Assembly (NCBI GenBank): GCA_035493195.1
Contig: DATJIM010000409.1
Location: 1-32,695 of the forward strand
Length of the DNA: 32,695 nucleotides
DNA from: Schlegelella_A sp035493195
GTDB taxonomy: Bacteria; Pseudomonadota; Gammaproteobacteria; Burkholderiales; Burkholderiaceae_C
Direction of reading: 5' to 3'
Shown here piece after piece: positions 17,276 to 25,782 of this stretch (within the stretch, counting starts at the first letter, position 1; every line of letters begins with the position of its first letter). The notes below the pieces were generated by a model, which did no database searches, was not told where the DNA came from, and was given only the letters and a program-made list of their open reading frames with translations. Position numbers and translations under genes: made by a program.

Positions 17276-17917
17276 TCACTTCGTCGCGATGTCGACCATC
17301 AGCGAGAAGACGCGCGGGTTGAGCGTGCGCATCGTTTGGCTTTCCGACGAAAGCTCGAAATCGCCGATCGCCTCCTGGTACGCCTGCGAATCGCGCTGCG
17401 ACGGATCGGGCTCGACGCGCAACACGAGCGTGCGGCCGGTGCGCTCGCCCTTGACCGGCGTGCCCAGCTCGGTGAGCGCGCCGCCGTCGTTGTCGAGCAC
17501 GGTGCCGCCGACGTCCGAGCCGAAGCCGATCAGCGTCAGCGGCTTGCCGTTGATGCGGCGAAGCGTCGCGAGCGGCGTGCCGAGGGTGATTCCCTTGTCG
17601 GTTTTCCAGACGCTGCGCTCGCCGCGGATCAGCACCGACTCCGGCCCGCTTCGCGTCTCGTCGCGCCAGAGGACGATCGCGCGGCGCGTCGGGTCGCTCG
17701 CGAACACGATCGTCGCCGGCATCGCGACGCCGGGCTCGACCTCGAACGATTCCTTGGCCACGTTGCCGCGGCCGAACAGCTCGACCAGCCTCGCTTCGCT
17801 CGCGCCGGCGTCGATCGGCCCGACACGCTTGCCGGGGACGATCGTCCAGTCCGCGGTCTGCGCGAACGTCGCCGCCGGGCCGAGCAACGCAGCGACGACG
17901 ACGGCGCGGCGCTTCAC
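17276..17917 (-). CDS. Predicted exported protein of unknown function, coupled to gspF
   Basis: 213 residues with a signal peptide (MKRRAVVVAALLGPAATFAQ, cleavage near residue 19). The mature part looks like a single beta-rich periplasmic domain: WTIVPGKRVGPIDAGASEARLVELFG, then a region with TIVFASDPTRRAIVLWRDE, WKTDKGITLGTPLATLRRING and a conserved-looking GFGSDVGGTV. The GxxLGTPLxxLxxING pattern occurs in small periplasmic proteins of unknown function. No catalytic residues are apparent. Its ATG overlaps the gspF stop by four bases, so it is translated with the secretion operon and may be an accessory factor or simply hitchhiking. Confidence 0.78.
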   Translation of the reverse strand: MKRRAVVVAALLGPAATFAQTADWTIVPGKRVGPIDAGASEARLVELFGRGNVAKESFEVEPGVAMPATIVFASDPTRRAIVLWRDETRSGPESVLIRGERSVWKTDKGITLGTPLATLRRINGKPLTLIGFGSDVGGTVLDNDGGALTELGTPVKGERTGRTLVLRVEPDPSQRDSQAYQEAIGDFELSSESQTMRTLNPRVFSLMVDIATK

Positions 17918-19128
17918 TTGACGAAGCTGTTCAGCTGGATGATCGGGAGCAGCACGGCGAGCACGATCAGCATCACGACGCCGCCCATGCCGACGATGAG
18001 GAGCGGCTCGAGGATGGTCGCCATCTGCAGCGCGCGCCGCTGCACTTCACCGCCGAGCTGGCGCGCGGCGCGATCGAGCATCTCGGGCAACTGCCCGGTC
18101 TGCTCGCCGAGGCGCGAGAACATCGCGACGATGCCCGGGAAGCGCTTCTTGCCGGCGAGCGCCGACGCGAGCGGCGCGCCTTCGCGGACCTGGACGAGCG
18201 CGTCCATCGCATCGGCTCGCATCGCGCGGTTCGAGAGCGTCTCTGCGGCCGCCTGCAGCGCCTTCAGGATCGGCACTCCGGCACCGGCGAGCATCGCCAG
18301 CGTTCCGGCGAAGCGTGCGGCGTTGTAGCCGCGCGCCAGCTTGCCGACCAGCGGCATGCGCAGGACGCCGGCATCGAAGCGCTCGTGGAACGCGGGATTG
18401 CGCAACATCGCGACGAGCGCGGCCGCGCCGCCCGCGATCGCGAGCACGAGCAGCCAACCCCAGCCGCGCAGGAAGTCGCTGAACGCGATCATGGCGACGG
18501 TCAGGAGCGGCAGCGCGCGCTTCGTGCTTGTGAAGACGGTCGCGACTTGCGGCACGACATAGGTGACGAGGAAGACGACGATGACGACCGCGATCACCGA
18601 GACGATCGCGGGATAGAGGGTCGCTCCGATCAGGCGCCCCTTCAGCTCCTGACGCGCCTCCAGGTCGCCCGCGAGCCGCTCGAGGACGAGGCCGAGCGCG
18701 CCGCTCTGCTCGCCGGCGGCGACGACGCCGCGGTACACGTCGTCGAACTCACGCGGCACGCTCGCAAGCGCGCGCGCGAACGGTGCACCGGCGTTGACCT
18801 CGCTGCGCAGATGGGCGACGAGCTCGCGTTGGCGGGCGTCCTCCGCCTCGTCGGCCAGCGCGGTCAGCGCGCGCTCGAGCGGCAGCCCCGAGCCGACCAG
18901 CCCGGCGAGCTGGCGCGTCCAGATCGCGAGCGCGGTCGCGTTGAAGATCTTGCGCGTGAGGCTGAAGCCGGCGACCGCGCTGTGCTCGGTCGCCACCTGC
19001 GTGACCGCGAGCGGAACGAGCTGCTGCGCGCGCAGCTGCGAGCGCGCGGCGCGCGAGTTGTCGGCCTCGACAAGGCCGCTCTGCGACTTGCCGGCGGCGT
19101 CGAGCGCCTCGAAGCGATAGGCGGGCAC
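17914..19128 (-). CDS. gspF: Type II secretion system inner-membrane platform protein GspF
   Basis: Polytopic platform protein that contacts the GspE ATPase and the pseudopilus. 404 residues from the GTG at 19128, giving the canonical start PAYRFEALDAAGKSQSGLVE; an upstream ATG at 19173 would only read through repeat sequence and is rejected. Two T2SSF domains (about 70-195 and 272-395) are each followed by membrane segments (ATLYPAIVSVIAVVIVVFLV and LIVGMGGVVMLIVLAVLL). GLPLERALTALADEAED and LGEQTGQLPEMLDRAARQL are typical repeats. Separated from gspE by a palindromic repeat rather than the tight junctions seen elsewhere in the operon. Confidence 0.95.
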   Translation of the reverse strand: MPAYRFEALDAAGKSQSGLVEADNSRAARSQLRAQQLVPLAVTQVATEHSAVAGFSLTRKIFNATALAIWTRQLAGLVGSGLPLERALTALADEAEDARQRELVAHLRSEVNAGAPFARALASVPREFDDVYRGVVAAGEQSGALGLVLERLAGDLEARQELKGRLIGATLYPAIVSVIAVVIVVFLVTYVVPQVATVFTSTKRALPLLTVAMIAFSDFLRGWGWLLVLAIAGGAAALVAMLRNPAFHERFDAGVLRMPLVGKLARGYNAARFAGTLAMLAGAGVPILKALQAAAETLSNRAMRADAMDALVQVREGAPLASALAGKKRFPGIVAMFSRLGEQTGQLPEMLDRAARQLGGEVQRRALQMATILEPLLIVGMGGVVMLIVLAVLLPIIQLNSFVK

Positions 19129-19162
19129 GCTACGGCCGAGGAACGCTGCCGGCCGGCCGCCG

Positions 19163-19230
19163 GGCCGCCCCAAGGCCGGCCGCGCCCCCTCGGGGGGCAG
19201 CGCAGCCGCGCAGCGGCAAGCGTGGGGGCT
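19163..19230. repeat. Palindromic GC-rich dispersed-type repeat between gspE and gspF
   Basis: This stretch contains GCCCCC-TCG-GGGGGC (19184-19198), then GCCGC-GCA-GCGGC (19205-19217), then AAGCGTGGGGGC, whose GGGGGC (19224-19229) can also pair with the first GCCCCC. The layout and wording match an intergenic repeat I recall from many Burkholderiales genomes, though no search was made. It occupies most of the 105-base gspE-gspF junction and could act as an intercistronic stabiliser or partial terminator. Confidence 0.65.
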
Positions 19231-19233
19231 TCA

Positions 19234-20649
19234 TCATTCGCGGGTGACGCGCAGGACTTCCTCGGCCGACGTGACGCCTTCGGCGACGAGCCGCTCGCCG
19301 TCCTCGCGCATCGACTGGAGGCCGTGGCGCTGCGCAGCGGCCAGGATGGCGGCCTCGGCGGCGCGGCCGTGGATCAACGCGGCGATCTCGTCGTTGACGT
19401 CCATCAGCTCGTAGACCCCGGTGCGCCCCTTGTAGCCCGTCATGCCGCACTGCGCGCAGCCGACCGGATGCCAGTGGCCACGCTGATCGACCTTGCGGCA
19501 CGCCGTGCAGAGCTTTCGCACCAGGCGCTGCGCGAGCACGCCGATCAGGCTCGACGAGAGCAGGAACGGCTCGACGCCCATGTCGATCATGCGCGTCACC
19601 GAGCTCGGCGCGTCGTTGGTGTGGACGGTGGCGAGCACGAGGTGGCCGGTCAGCGACGCCTGGATCGCGATCTGCGCCGTCTCGTAGTCGCGGATCTCGC
19701 CGATCATGATGACGTCGGGGTCCTGGCGCAGGATGGCGCGCAGCGCCTTCGCGAACGTGAGGTCGATCTTGGCGTTGACTTGCGTCTGGCCGATGCCCGC
19801 GAGCTCGTACTCGACCGGGTCCTCGACCGTCAGCACGTTGGTGCCCGCGGTGTCGACGCGGCCGAGCGACGCGTAAAGGGTCGTCGTCTTGCCCGAGCCG
19901 GTCGGGCCGGTGACGAGCAGGATGCCGTGCGGCTGCTGGATCAGCTGGTCGAAGCGGCGCAGCACGTCGCCGCTCATGCCGAGGCCTTCGAGGGTGAACT
20001 TCGACTCCGCCTTGTCGAGCAGCCGCAGCACGGCACGCTCGCCGTGCGCCGACGGCAGCGTCGAGACGCGGACGTCGACTGCGCGCCCGCCGATCCTGAG
20101 CGAGATGCGGCCGTCCTGCGGCAGCCGCCGCTCGGCGATGTCGAGCTCGGCCATGATCTTCAGGCGCGAGATCAGCGCGGCGTGCAATGCGCGGTTGGGC
20201 TGCACGACCTCGCGCAGTGTGCCGTCGACGCGGAAGCGCACCGAGCTCGAGCGCTCGTACGGCTCGATGTGGATGTCGCTCGCGCCGTCCTTGGCCGCCT
20301 GTGTCAGCAGCGCGTTCAGCATGCGGATGATCGGCGCGTCGTTGCTCGCTTCGAGCAGGTCCTCGATGGCCGGCAGCTCCTGCATCATTCGCGACAGATC
20401 GACGGCGCTCTCGACCTCGCCGATGACGACCGCGGCGCTCGACTCGCCGCCTGCGTACGCGGCGGCGATGCGGTTGCCGAGCGACGACGCCGGCTCGCGC
20501 TCGAAAGCGTCGACGTCGTACATGCGCAGCACTTCCGAGAGCGCCGGCAGGCCCACCGTCTCGGGCGCCCACAGCACCATGCGCGCGCCGTCGTCCTCGA
20601 GCAGCAGCGTGTGCGCCTTCGCGTAGGCGTACGGCAGCGGGTGGCGCAT
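19234..20649 (-). CDS. gspE: Type II secretion system ATPase GspE
   Basis: Cytoplasmic hexameric ATPase that drives pseudopilus assembly. 471 residues: an N-terminal GspE-N domain (1 to about 90), then the AAA-like core with DIHIEPYE, Walker A GPTGSGKTT (248-256), the Asp box TVEDPVEYEL, Walker B IMIGEIRD (314-321) and the His box LATVHTNDAPSS. The zinc-binding module is present as Cys381, Cys384, Cys398 and Cys401 (LCTACRK and GCAQCG). The ribosome-binding site AGGAGG is well placed before the ATG at 20649. Ten bases separate it from the gspD stop. Confidence 0.97.
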   Translation of the reverse strand: MRHPLPYAYAKAHTLLLEDDGARMVLWAPETVGLPALSEVLRMYDVDAFEREPASSLGNRIAAAYAGGESSAAVVIGEVESAVDLSRMMQELPAIEDLLEASNDAPIIRMLNALLTQAAKDGASDIHIEPYERSSSVRFRVDGTLREVVQPNRALHAALISRLKIMAELDIAERRLPQDGRISLRIGGRAVDVRVSTLPSAHGERAVLRLLDKAESKFTLEGLGMSGDVLRRFDQLIQQPHGILLVTGPTGSGKTTTLYASLGRVDTAGTNVLTVEDPVEYELAGIGQTQVNAKIDLTFAKALRAILRQDPDVIMIGEIRDYETAQIAIQASLTGHLVLATVHTNDAPSSVTRMIDMGVEPFLLSSSLIGVLAQRLVRKLCTACRKVDQRGHWHPVGCAQCGMTGYKGRTGVYELMDVNDEIAALIHGRAAEAAILAAAQRHGLQSMREDGERLVAEGVTSAEEVLRVTRE

Positions 20650-20659
20650 CGGATCCTCC

Positions 20660-22981
20660 TCAGCCGCCCGGCGCCGACGCGGGCGCGGATGCGGGTACCG
20701 CCGAAGGCACGATCACCGGCACGACCACCGGCACGGCCGCGTCGGTCGGTTGCTTCGGCACCGGCTTGGTCGTCCCCGGCGAGCTCTGCGGCGCCGAGAT
20801 CTGGCCGGTGTCGCCGGCCGGCTTGATCGGCGCGATCACGGGCGACTCGTTGATCGGCACGAGCACGCTCGGGCTCGGCTGCATCTCGCGCTGGAACGCG
20901 CGGATCTGCTCGTAACGCTCGAGCGAGATGCGGTTGGTCGTGTCGGAGTCGCGCATCACCACCGGACGCAGGAAGACCATCAGGTTGGTGCGCGTCTTCG
21001 TCCGGCTCTCGCTTCGGAACAGCGCGCCGAGGTAGGGGATGTCGCCGAGCAGCGGCACCTTCGACTTGTTGTCGGTGTAGCGGTCCTCGATCAGGCCGCC
21101 GAGGACGATGATCTGGCCGTCGTCGACGACGACGTTCGACTCGATCGAGCGCTTGTTGGTCGACGGGCCGGCGTTCGACGTTCCAGGCGCGACCTGCTGC
21201 GACAGGCTCGACGCCTCCTGGAAGATCGTCATGCGGATCGTGCCGTTGTCGCCGATCTGCGGCCGGATGCGCAGCGTGATGCCGACGTCCTTGCGCTCGA
21301 TCGTCTGGAACGGGCTCGTCGTCGCGACGCCGGTGTTGGTGAACTGGCCGGTGACGAACGGCACGTTGCTGCCGACGACGATCTTGGCTTCCTCGTTGTC
21401 GAGCGTCACCAGGTTCGGCGTCGACGCGATGTTGGTGTTGGTCTGGCTCTGCAGCAGCCGCGCGATCGCGGCGAGGCCGTAGGTGCCGTAGAAGTTGTGG
21501 ACGAGGCCGATGTTGAGGCCTTCGCCGAGCGAGATGCCGCTCGTGCTCGGCGTCGTCGCGCCGCCGCCGGTCGTCGGCGTGGCGACTCCGCCGGCGAGCG
21601 TCGCCTGCGTGATCGAGAGGAGGTTGCCGGTGGTGCCGAAGTTCGTTCCGCCGACGAGCGCGTTGTTCTGGTTGCCGCTCGCGAGCAGGCCCTGCCACTG
21701 GAAGCCGAAGTCGGCGGCGTTGTCTCCGGTCACCTCGACGATCAGGCTTTCGATGTAGACCTGCGCGCGGCGCTCGTCGAGCTGGTCGATCATCATGCGC
21801 ACCTGCCGGTAGAGCGGCTCGGGCGCGGTGATGATGAGCGAGTTGGTCGCCGGGTCGGCCTGGATGAAGCCGCCCGTCGACGGCCCCGCTGACGGCGTGA
21901 TCGGCTGCGCGGCAGCGCTCGTCGCGTTCGCGGTTCCCGCGGTTCCGGCCGGATTGGCGGCCGCGGTCTGCGTCGTCGACGACGTGCCGCCGGCGCCGCC
22001 GGTTCCGCCACCGCCCGAAGATCCGGCGCTGAACGCCGCGCGCAGCACCGTGGCGAGCTTGGTCGCGTCGGCGTTCTTCAGATGGACAACCCAGATGTTG
22101 CCGGACGTCGCCGACCCTTGCGGCGCGACGTCGAGCTTGGCGATGAGCGTGCGGATGCTCGCCATCCGCGCCGGATTGGGGCTGCGCACGATGAGCGAGT
22201 TGCTGCGGCCGTCGACGAGGATCTGCGGCGCCGCCAGCGCCGCTGCCCCTGCCGCGCCCGGCAGCACTGGCGCGCCAGCGCCACCGCTGTCGCTCAGCCG
22301 CTGGATCATCGGTGCGATGTCGGCGGCGACCGCGTACCTGAGCGGGATCACCTCGACGTCGCCGGCTGCCGGCGTGTCCATCGCCGCGATGATCTTTCCG
22401 ATCCGCTGCAGGTTGTCGGCGTAGTCGGTGATGACCAATGTGTTGTTGCCCGGATTCGCGTTGATCGTGTTGTTCGGGCTGATCAGCGGCCGCAGCACCG
22501 GCACGAGATTGTTCGCGTTCTCGTGGTTGAGGCGGAAGATCTGGGTCAGGATCTGGTCGCCTCGGCGACTCGTGCCGCCGACGTCGACGGTTCCGGTCTG
22601 CAGCTTGGCGTCGGCTTCGGGGACGACCTTGTACAGGCCGTTGACCTCGACCACCGTGAAGCCGAGCCCGCGCAGCGCCGCCAGGAAGTTGAAGTAGGCC
22701 TCGCGCGGCGTCAGCGGCTCCTCGCTGTAGAGCGTGATGTTGCCGCGCACGCGCGGATCGACGATGAACTGCTGGCGCAGGATCGCTGACATCGCGCGCG
22801 CGACGCCTTCGATGTCGGCGTTGACGAAGTTGAGCGTCACCGGCTCGCCGCGGAAGCGCGCCGCGCTCGCGGTCTGCGCGAATGCCGACGGCATCGGCAC
22901 CGAGGCGACGACGAGCGCTGCCGCCACCGCCGTCGCGCCGGTCTTGCGCGGCCACGCGCTCGAGGAACGTTCCATCGTCAT
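20660..22981 (-). CDS. gspD: Type II secretion system outer-membrane secretin GspD
   Basis: Forms the gated outer-membrane channel. 773 residues with a signal peptide (cleavage after SAFAQ near residue 36), an N0 domain (VTLNFVNADIEGVARAMSAI), N1-N3 repeats (LVITDYADNLQRIGKII; SLIVRSPNPARMASIRTLI; SLIITAPEPLYRQVRMMID) and the secretin domain from about 430, including the signature VPLLGDIPYLGALFR. N3 carries a long Gly/Ser/Thr/Ala loop (about residues 342-396). The C-terminus is a Pro/Val/Ala-rich tail (VPVVVPVIVPSAVPASAP) where an S-domain would bind a pilotin, so pilotin dependence is doubtful. The start ATG at 22981 overlaps the gspN stop (ATGA); a second in-frame ATG two codons later is possible. 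Confidence 0.96.
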   Translation of the reverse strand: MTMERSSSAWPRKTGATAVAAALVVASVPMPSAFAQTASAARFRGEPVTLNFVNADIEGVARAMSAILRQQFIVDPRVRGNITLYSEEPLTPREAYFNFLAALRGLGFTVVEVNGLYKVVPEADAKLQTGTVDVGGTSRRGDQILTQIFRLNHENANNLVPVLRPLISPNNTINANPGNNTLVITDYADNLQRIGKIIAAMDTPAAGDVEVIPLRYAVAADIAPMIQRLSDSGGAGAPVLPGAAGAAALAAPQILVDGRSNSLIVRSPNPARMASIRTLIAKLDVAPQGSATSGNIWVVHLKNADATKLATVLRAAFSAGSSGGGGTGGAGGTSSTTQTAAANPAGTAGTANATSAAAQPITPSAGPSTGGFIQADPATNSLIITAPEPLYRQVRMMIDQLDERRAQVYIESLIVEVTGDNAADFGFQWQGLLASGNQNNALVGGTNFGTTGNLLSITQATLAGGVATPTTGGGATTPSTSGISLGEGLNIGLVHNFYGTYGLAAIARLLQSQTNTNIASTPNLVTLDNEEAKIVVGSNVPFVTGQFTNTGVATTSPFQTIERKDVGITLRIRPQIGDNGTIRMTIFQEASSLSQQVAPGTSNAGPSTNKRSIESNVVVDDGQIIVLGGLIEDRYTDNKSKVPLLGDIPYLGALFRSESRTKTRTNLMVFLRPVVMRDSDTTNRISLERYEQIRAFQREMQPSPSVLVPINESPVIAPIKPAGDTGQISAPQSSPGTTKPVPKQPTDAAVPVVVPVIVPSAVPASAPASAPGG

Positions 22982-23859
22982 CCGATCGAAATGATCGATC
23001 GCGCGCCGTCGCGGCGACCGATGATGTTGAGAAGGTTCGAGAGTGCCGACTCGTCGGCGGTCTCGGCGCGCGCCTCGCCACGGAACTTGACGCCGCCCGG
23101 CCCCCAGGTGCCGTTGCCCGAGAGCTGCAGTGGCCCGTCCTGCGTGGTCACCGTCAGCAACGCCGGCCCGTTGCTGGCGCCGGTCAGGGTCACCCGGTAG
23201 CTGCCGAGCGTCTCGAGCGTGGTCAGGCGCGACGATACGCCCTCGAGAACGAGCTCGACGCGACCTTCGAGGCGCGAGCGGCCTTCGACCGATTCGATCG
23301 TGACGCCGGGCGAGAGCAGGCGAAACGTGCCGCCGAGCTGCAACGTGTTCCACGGCGTGCCGAGGCCGCCGAGCCACGCGCTCGGCCACTGGCCGACCCA
23401 ATCGGTGCGCGGCACGAGCGTTGCGCGAATGCGGCCGAGGCCGGGACGGATCTGCACGGTGGCCGTGCCGTTGATGCAGCACTCGTGGCGCGCCGCGAGA
23501 TCAACGCCGTACCAGCGCGGCGCGAGCGTCCATTCGAGTCGGCCGGGCAGGTAGGTCGCGTCGCGACTGTCGGGGCCGCCGGCGAGGACGGCGACGGCGC
23601 TGCCGTTCCAGATCGTCCCGCGTGTGTCGGCGAGGAGGAGACGCTGGCCCGTCGCCGACGCGATCGCGTGCGCGAGCCACGACGCCGGCGCGAACGCGAT
23701 CAGGCCGACGAGGATGCCGACGACGGCGCCGACGATCGCCCAGCGCAGCGTCGCGCCGCGCGCCTCGACCCACGCCTGCTCGGCGAGCGTCGACTCGGCC
23801 CAGCCTGTCGTCTGGACGGTCGGAGTCCAGAGCTGCGGCGTGCGCTTCCGGCGGATCAC
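22978..23859 (-). CDS. gspN: Type II secretion system protein GspN
   Basis: Bitopic inner-membrane protein found in a subset of T2SS loci, of uncertain function. 293 residues: a cytoplasmic N-terminus (about 38 residues, IRRKRTPQLWTPTVQTTGW), one membrane helix (LRWAIVGAVVGILVGLIAFA, near 40-60) and a periplasmic beta-rich domain with the family start LLLADTRGTIWNGSAV and LEWTLAPRWYG. The start is GTG at 23859, overlapping the gspM stop (GTGA). Confidence 0.9.
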   Translation of the reverse strand: MIRRKRTPQLWTPTVQTTGWAESTLAEQAWVEARGATLRWAIVGAVVGILVGLIAFAPASWLAHAIASATGQRLLLADTRGTIWNGSAVAVLAGGPDSRDATYLPGRLEWTLAPRWYGVDLAARHECCINGTATVQIRPGLGRIRATLVPRTDWVGQWPSAWLGGLGTPWNTLQLGGTFRLLSPGVTIESVEGRSRLEGRVELVLEGVSSRLTTLETLGSYRVTLTGASNGPALLTVTTQDGPLQLSGNGTWGPGGVKFRGEARAETADESALSNLLNIIGRRDGARSIISIG

Positions 23860-24377
23860 GTCGTCCCCGAGAGCACGATCGTGATCGTGCCGCTGTAGCC
23901 GGTGGCGCTCTTCAGCAGCTGCGCCTCGACCGGACGCGCGCGCGCCGCGCTGCGCGCTTCGCCGATCCAGTTGCGCAGCGCCTCGAACGGCACCGCGGAA
24001 AAGGTGAGGGTGGCGCGGTCGCCCTGCAGCGCGATCTTGCCCTTGCCGCCGAGGCGCTCGGTCGCGGCGCGCAGCGCTTCGGCGGCCTGCTGCGGCGGCA
24101 CGGGCGAGGCCGAGCGCAGCGCCGTGCTCTCGAGCGCGGCGAGCTGCATCTGCTGCCACTGGCCGTCGAGGCGATCGAGCTCGGCCGGAGTCTCGCGCAA
24201 GGTCTTGAGAGCTGGCTGCACCGCGATCAGCCAGACGAGCAGGATGGCGACCGCGGCCGCCATCGCCGCGATCGCCTGGCGCTCGCGCGGAGCGCGGCTC
24301 TGCCAGAGGCGCCCCGCCTGCTCGCGCGCGCCCGCGAGGCCGGGCGGCAGCGTCGAAGGTCCGGCGTCGGTGCTCAT
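23856..24377 (-). CDS. gspM: Type II secretion system protein GspM
   Basis: 173-residue bitopic protein that partners GspL in the inner-membrane platform. A short cytoplasmic N-terminus ends RAPRERQ, one helix follows (AIAAMAAAVAILLVWLIAVQ, about 36-55), then a predicted coiled-coil stretch (LKTLRETPAELDRLDGQWQQ) and a small periplasmic ferredoxin-like domain. The sequence ERQAIAAMA before the helix and VQPAL after it are typical of GspM. Four-base overlaps at both ends couple it to gspL and gspN. Confidence 0.9.
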   Translation of the reverse strand: MSTDAGPSTLPPGLAGAREQAGRLWQSRAPRERQAIAAMAAAVAILLVWLIAVQPALKTLRETPAELDRLDGQWQQMQLAALESTALRSASPVPPQQAAEALRAATERLGGKGKIALQGDRATLTFSAVPFEALRNWIGEARSAARARPVEAQLLKSATGYSGTITIVLSGTT

Positions 24378-25636
24378 CCGAGCGAAGACCCGGCGCGCGC
24401 GCGGGTGAGGACGAGACGGCCTTCGCTGGCGTCGACGCGAACGCCCGCCGGGCGCAGCACCGAGCGGAACTGCTCGATCTGGGCGTCGCTCCAGCCGACC
24501 GCCGACAGCGTCAGCTTGCCGCCTTCATAGCGCAGGTTCTCGACCGGCGGCCGCTCGCCTGGCCACGCCGCGGCGGCCGCCTGCAGCATCGGCTCGAGGT
24601 CGCCGTCCCCGGCTTTGCCCGCGAGGGTCCGCAGCGCCTGCGTCTCGCGCAGCATCACGGCGGCGGGATCGCGCTGGATGTCGGCCTCGCCGACGCGCGG
24701 GAACGTCTTCTTGACGAGCGCCTGGATCGCTGCACGGCGCGATTCGACGGCGCTCTTCTGATGCCACGCCCAGACGTTGAGGCCGACGATCTGCGCCGCG
24801 ACGAGGCAGGCGAGACCGACGCGCACCGGCCGCCACGCCGGGCTCATCATCTGGCGCGCCCAATCGCCGATCGCGCGCGCGCCGCGGGTCTTGCGCGCGA
24901 GGTCGAACTGGCGCAGGTTCCACAGGCTCCGTCCGGCCTGCAGCAACCGGTGCTCGGTCGGCATGACGTTGACCGGCGCGCCGAGCCACTGCTCGGCAGC
25001 GGCGGCGGCCATCGGCTCGGCGGTCCAGCGCGTCGCCGGCGGCGGCGGTTGCGGAACGAGCGCGCGCGCGAGGCCGCCGTCGAGGCGAACGTTGGCGACG
25101 CCGTCGACGCTCGCCCACGTCAGCACGACGCTCTGCGCGCTGCCGACGCCTTCTGCCGGAGCGTGGAAATGGCCAGCGGGCGGATCGTCGGGCCACGCCA
25201 TCGGCACGACGCGATCGACGAAGACGCCGGCCTTCTCGAGGGCGGCGAGCTCATCGGCGAGCCACGCCTTGTCGACCGCGGCGACCCACGTCGGCTGCCC
25301 CGCGACGGCGAGCGGCGCGACGGCGAGGTGGACCTTGTCGGCGTCGTCGAGCAGCGCCTCCTCGATGACGCCGACGATCGCGGCGCGCAGCCGCGCTGCC
25401 GGCGCCTTCGGCAGCGTGATGCGGTGCCAGGCGACGTCGGCCTCGCGAACGACGGCGATCACGACCGAACGCTTGGGCAGCAGCGACGCCGCGGCGTCGC
25501 CGTGGGCGTCGAGCTCGATGCCGTCGTCGCTCGTCGCGTACGCGTACTCACGCCGGCGCGAAGGGGCGGCGGACTCGTCGATCGCGCCGGCGCGCAGGCG
25601 CCGGCGTTCCGGAAGCTGGAGAACGAGGGTCGACAT
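24374..25636 (-). CDS. gspL: Type II secretion system protein GspL
   Basis: Links the GspE ATPase to the periplasmic platform. 420 residues: a cytoplasmic actin-like domain (1 to about 250, with DVAWHRITLPKAPAARLRAA, and QFDLARKTRG near its end), one membrane helix (GLACLVAAQIVGLNVWAW, about 272-290) and a periplasmic domain ending in LRPAGVRVDASEGRLVLTRA. QAGRSLWNLRQFDL is a recurrent GspL motif. The ATG at 25636 follows a 146-base spacer, so this gene may have its own promoter. Confidence 0.92.
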   Translation of the reverse strand: MSTLVLQLPERRRLRAGAIDESAAPSRRREYAYATSDDGIELDAHGDAAASLLPKRSVVIAVVREADVAWHRITLPKAPAARLRAAIVGVIEEALLDDADKVHLAVAPLAVAGQPTWVAAVDKAWLADELAALEKAGVFVDRVVPMAWPDDPPAGHFHAPAEGVGSAQSVVLTWASVDGVANVRLDGGLARALVPQPPPPATRWTAEPMAAAAAEQWLGAPVNVMPTEHRLLQAGRSLWNLRQFDLARKTRGARAIGDWARQMMSPAWRPVRVGLACLVAAQIVGLNVWAWHQKSAVESRRAAIQALVKKTFPRVGEADIQRDPAAVMLRETQALRTLAGKAGDGDLEPMLQAAAAAWPGERPPVENLRYEGGKLTLSAVGWSDAQIEQFRSVLRPAGVRVDASEGRLVLTRARAGSSLG

Positions 25637-25782
25637 CGAAGCGGGCGAAGGCTACGCGATTCTAGGGACGTGGCTCAGGCGATCCTTTGGCAATCAAGGA
25701 CTTAGAAAGGCATGTTGATGGCCAAATCGCCATTGGTTCTCGCTTTGCGGGCCTTTGAAGTGCGTGCGGTCCGTCGACGCAT
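25637..25782. other. Spacer between gspK and gspL, AT-richer than surroundings
   Basis: The only sizeable gap in an otherwise overlapping gene run. Its central part (about 25675-25755) is visibly poorer in G+C than flanking genes. It contains a small hairpin, ATGGC-CAAATC-GCCAT (25718-25733), and on the minus strand TAGAAT (25664-25659), a plausible -10 element 23 bases upstream of the gspL ATG. No convincing -35 was found at normal spacing. A 23-codon minus-strand frame (MAIWPSTCLSKSLIAKG...) exists but shows no support as a gene. Confidence 0.5.

Noticed and set aside
15027..17921. A very long open frame on the plus strand, opposite the TetR, 5'-nucleotidase and exported-protein genes
   Set aside because: Its translation is Arg/Asp/Ala-rich low-complexity sequence with no motifs, and it lies wholly antisense to recognisable genes. 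Such frames are expected at this G+C content.
19129..19173. N-terminally extended gspF starting at the ATG at 19173
   Set aside because: The extra residues (MGRPGGRPAAFLGRS) run towards the repeat and are not GspF-like. The GTG at 19128 gives the family's normal N-terminus.
18385..20826. Another long plus-strand open frame opposite gspF and gspE
   Set aside because: Same reasons: it is antisense to two certain genes, with a composition typical of a shadow frame.
25675..25746. Minus-strand mini-gene of 23 codons in the gspK-gspL spacer
   Set aside because: No ribosome-binding site of quality, no recognisable motif, and it could arise by chance in this short spacer.
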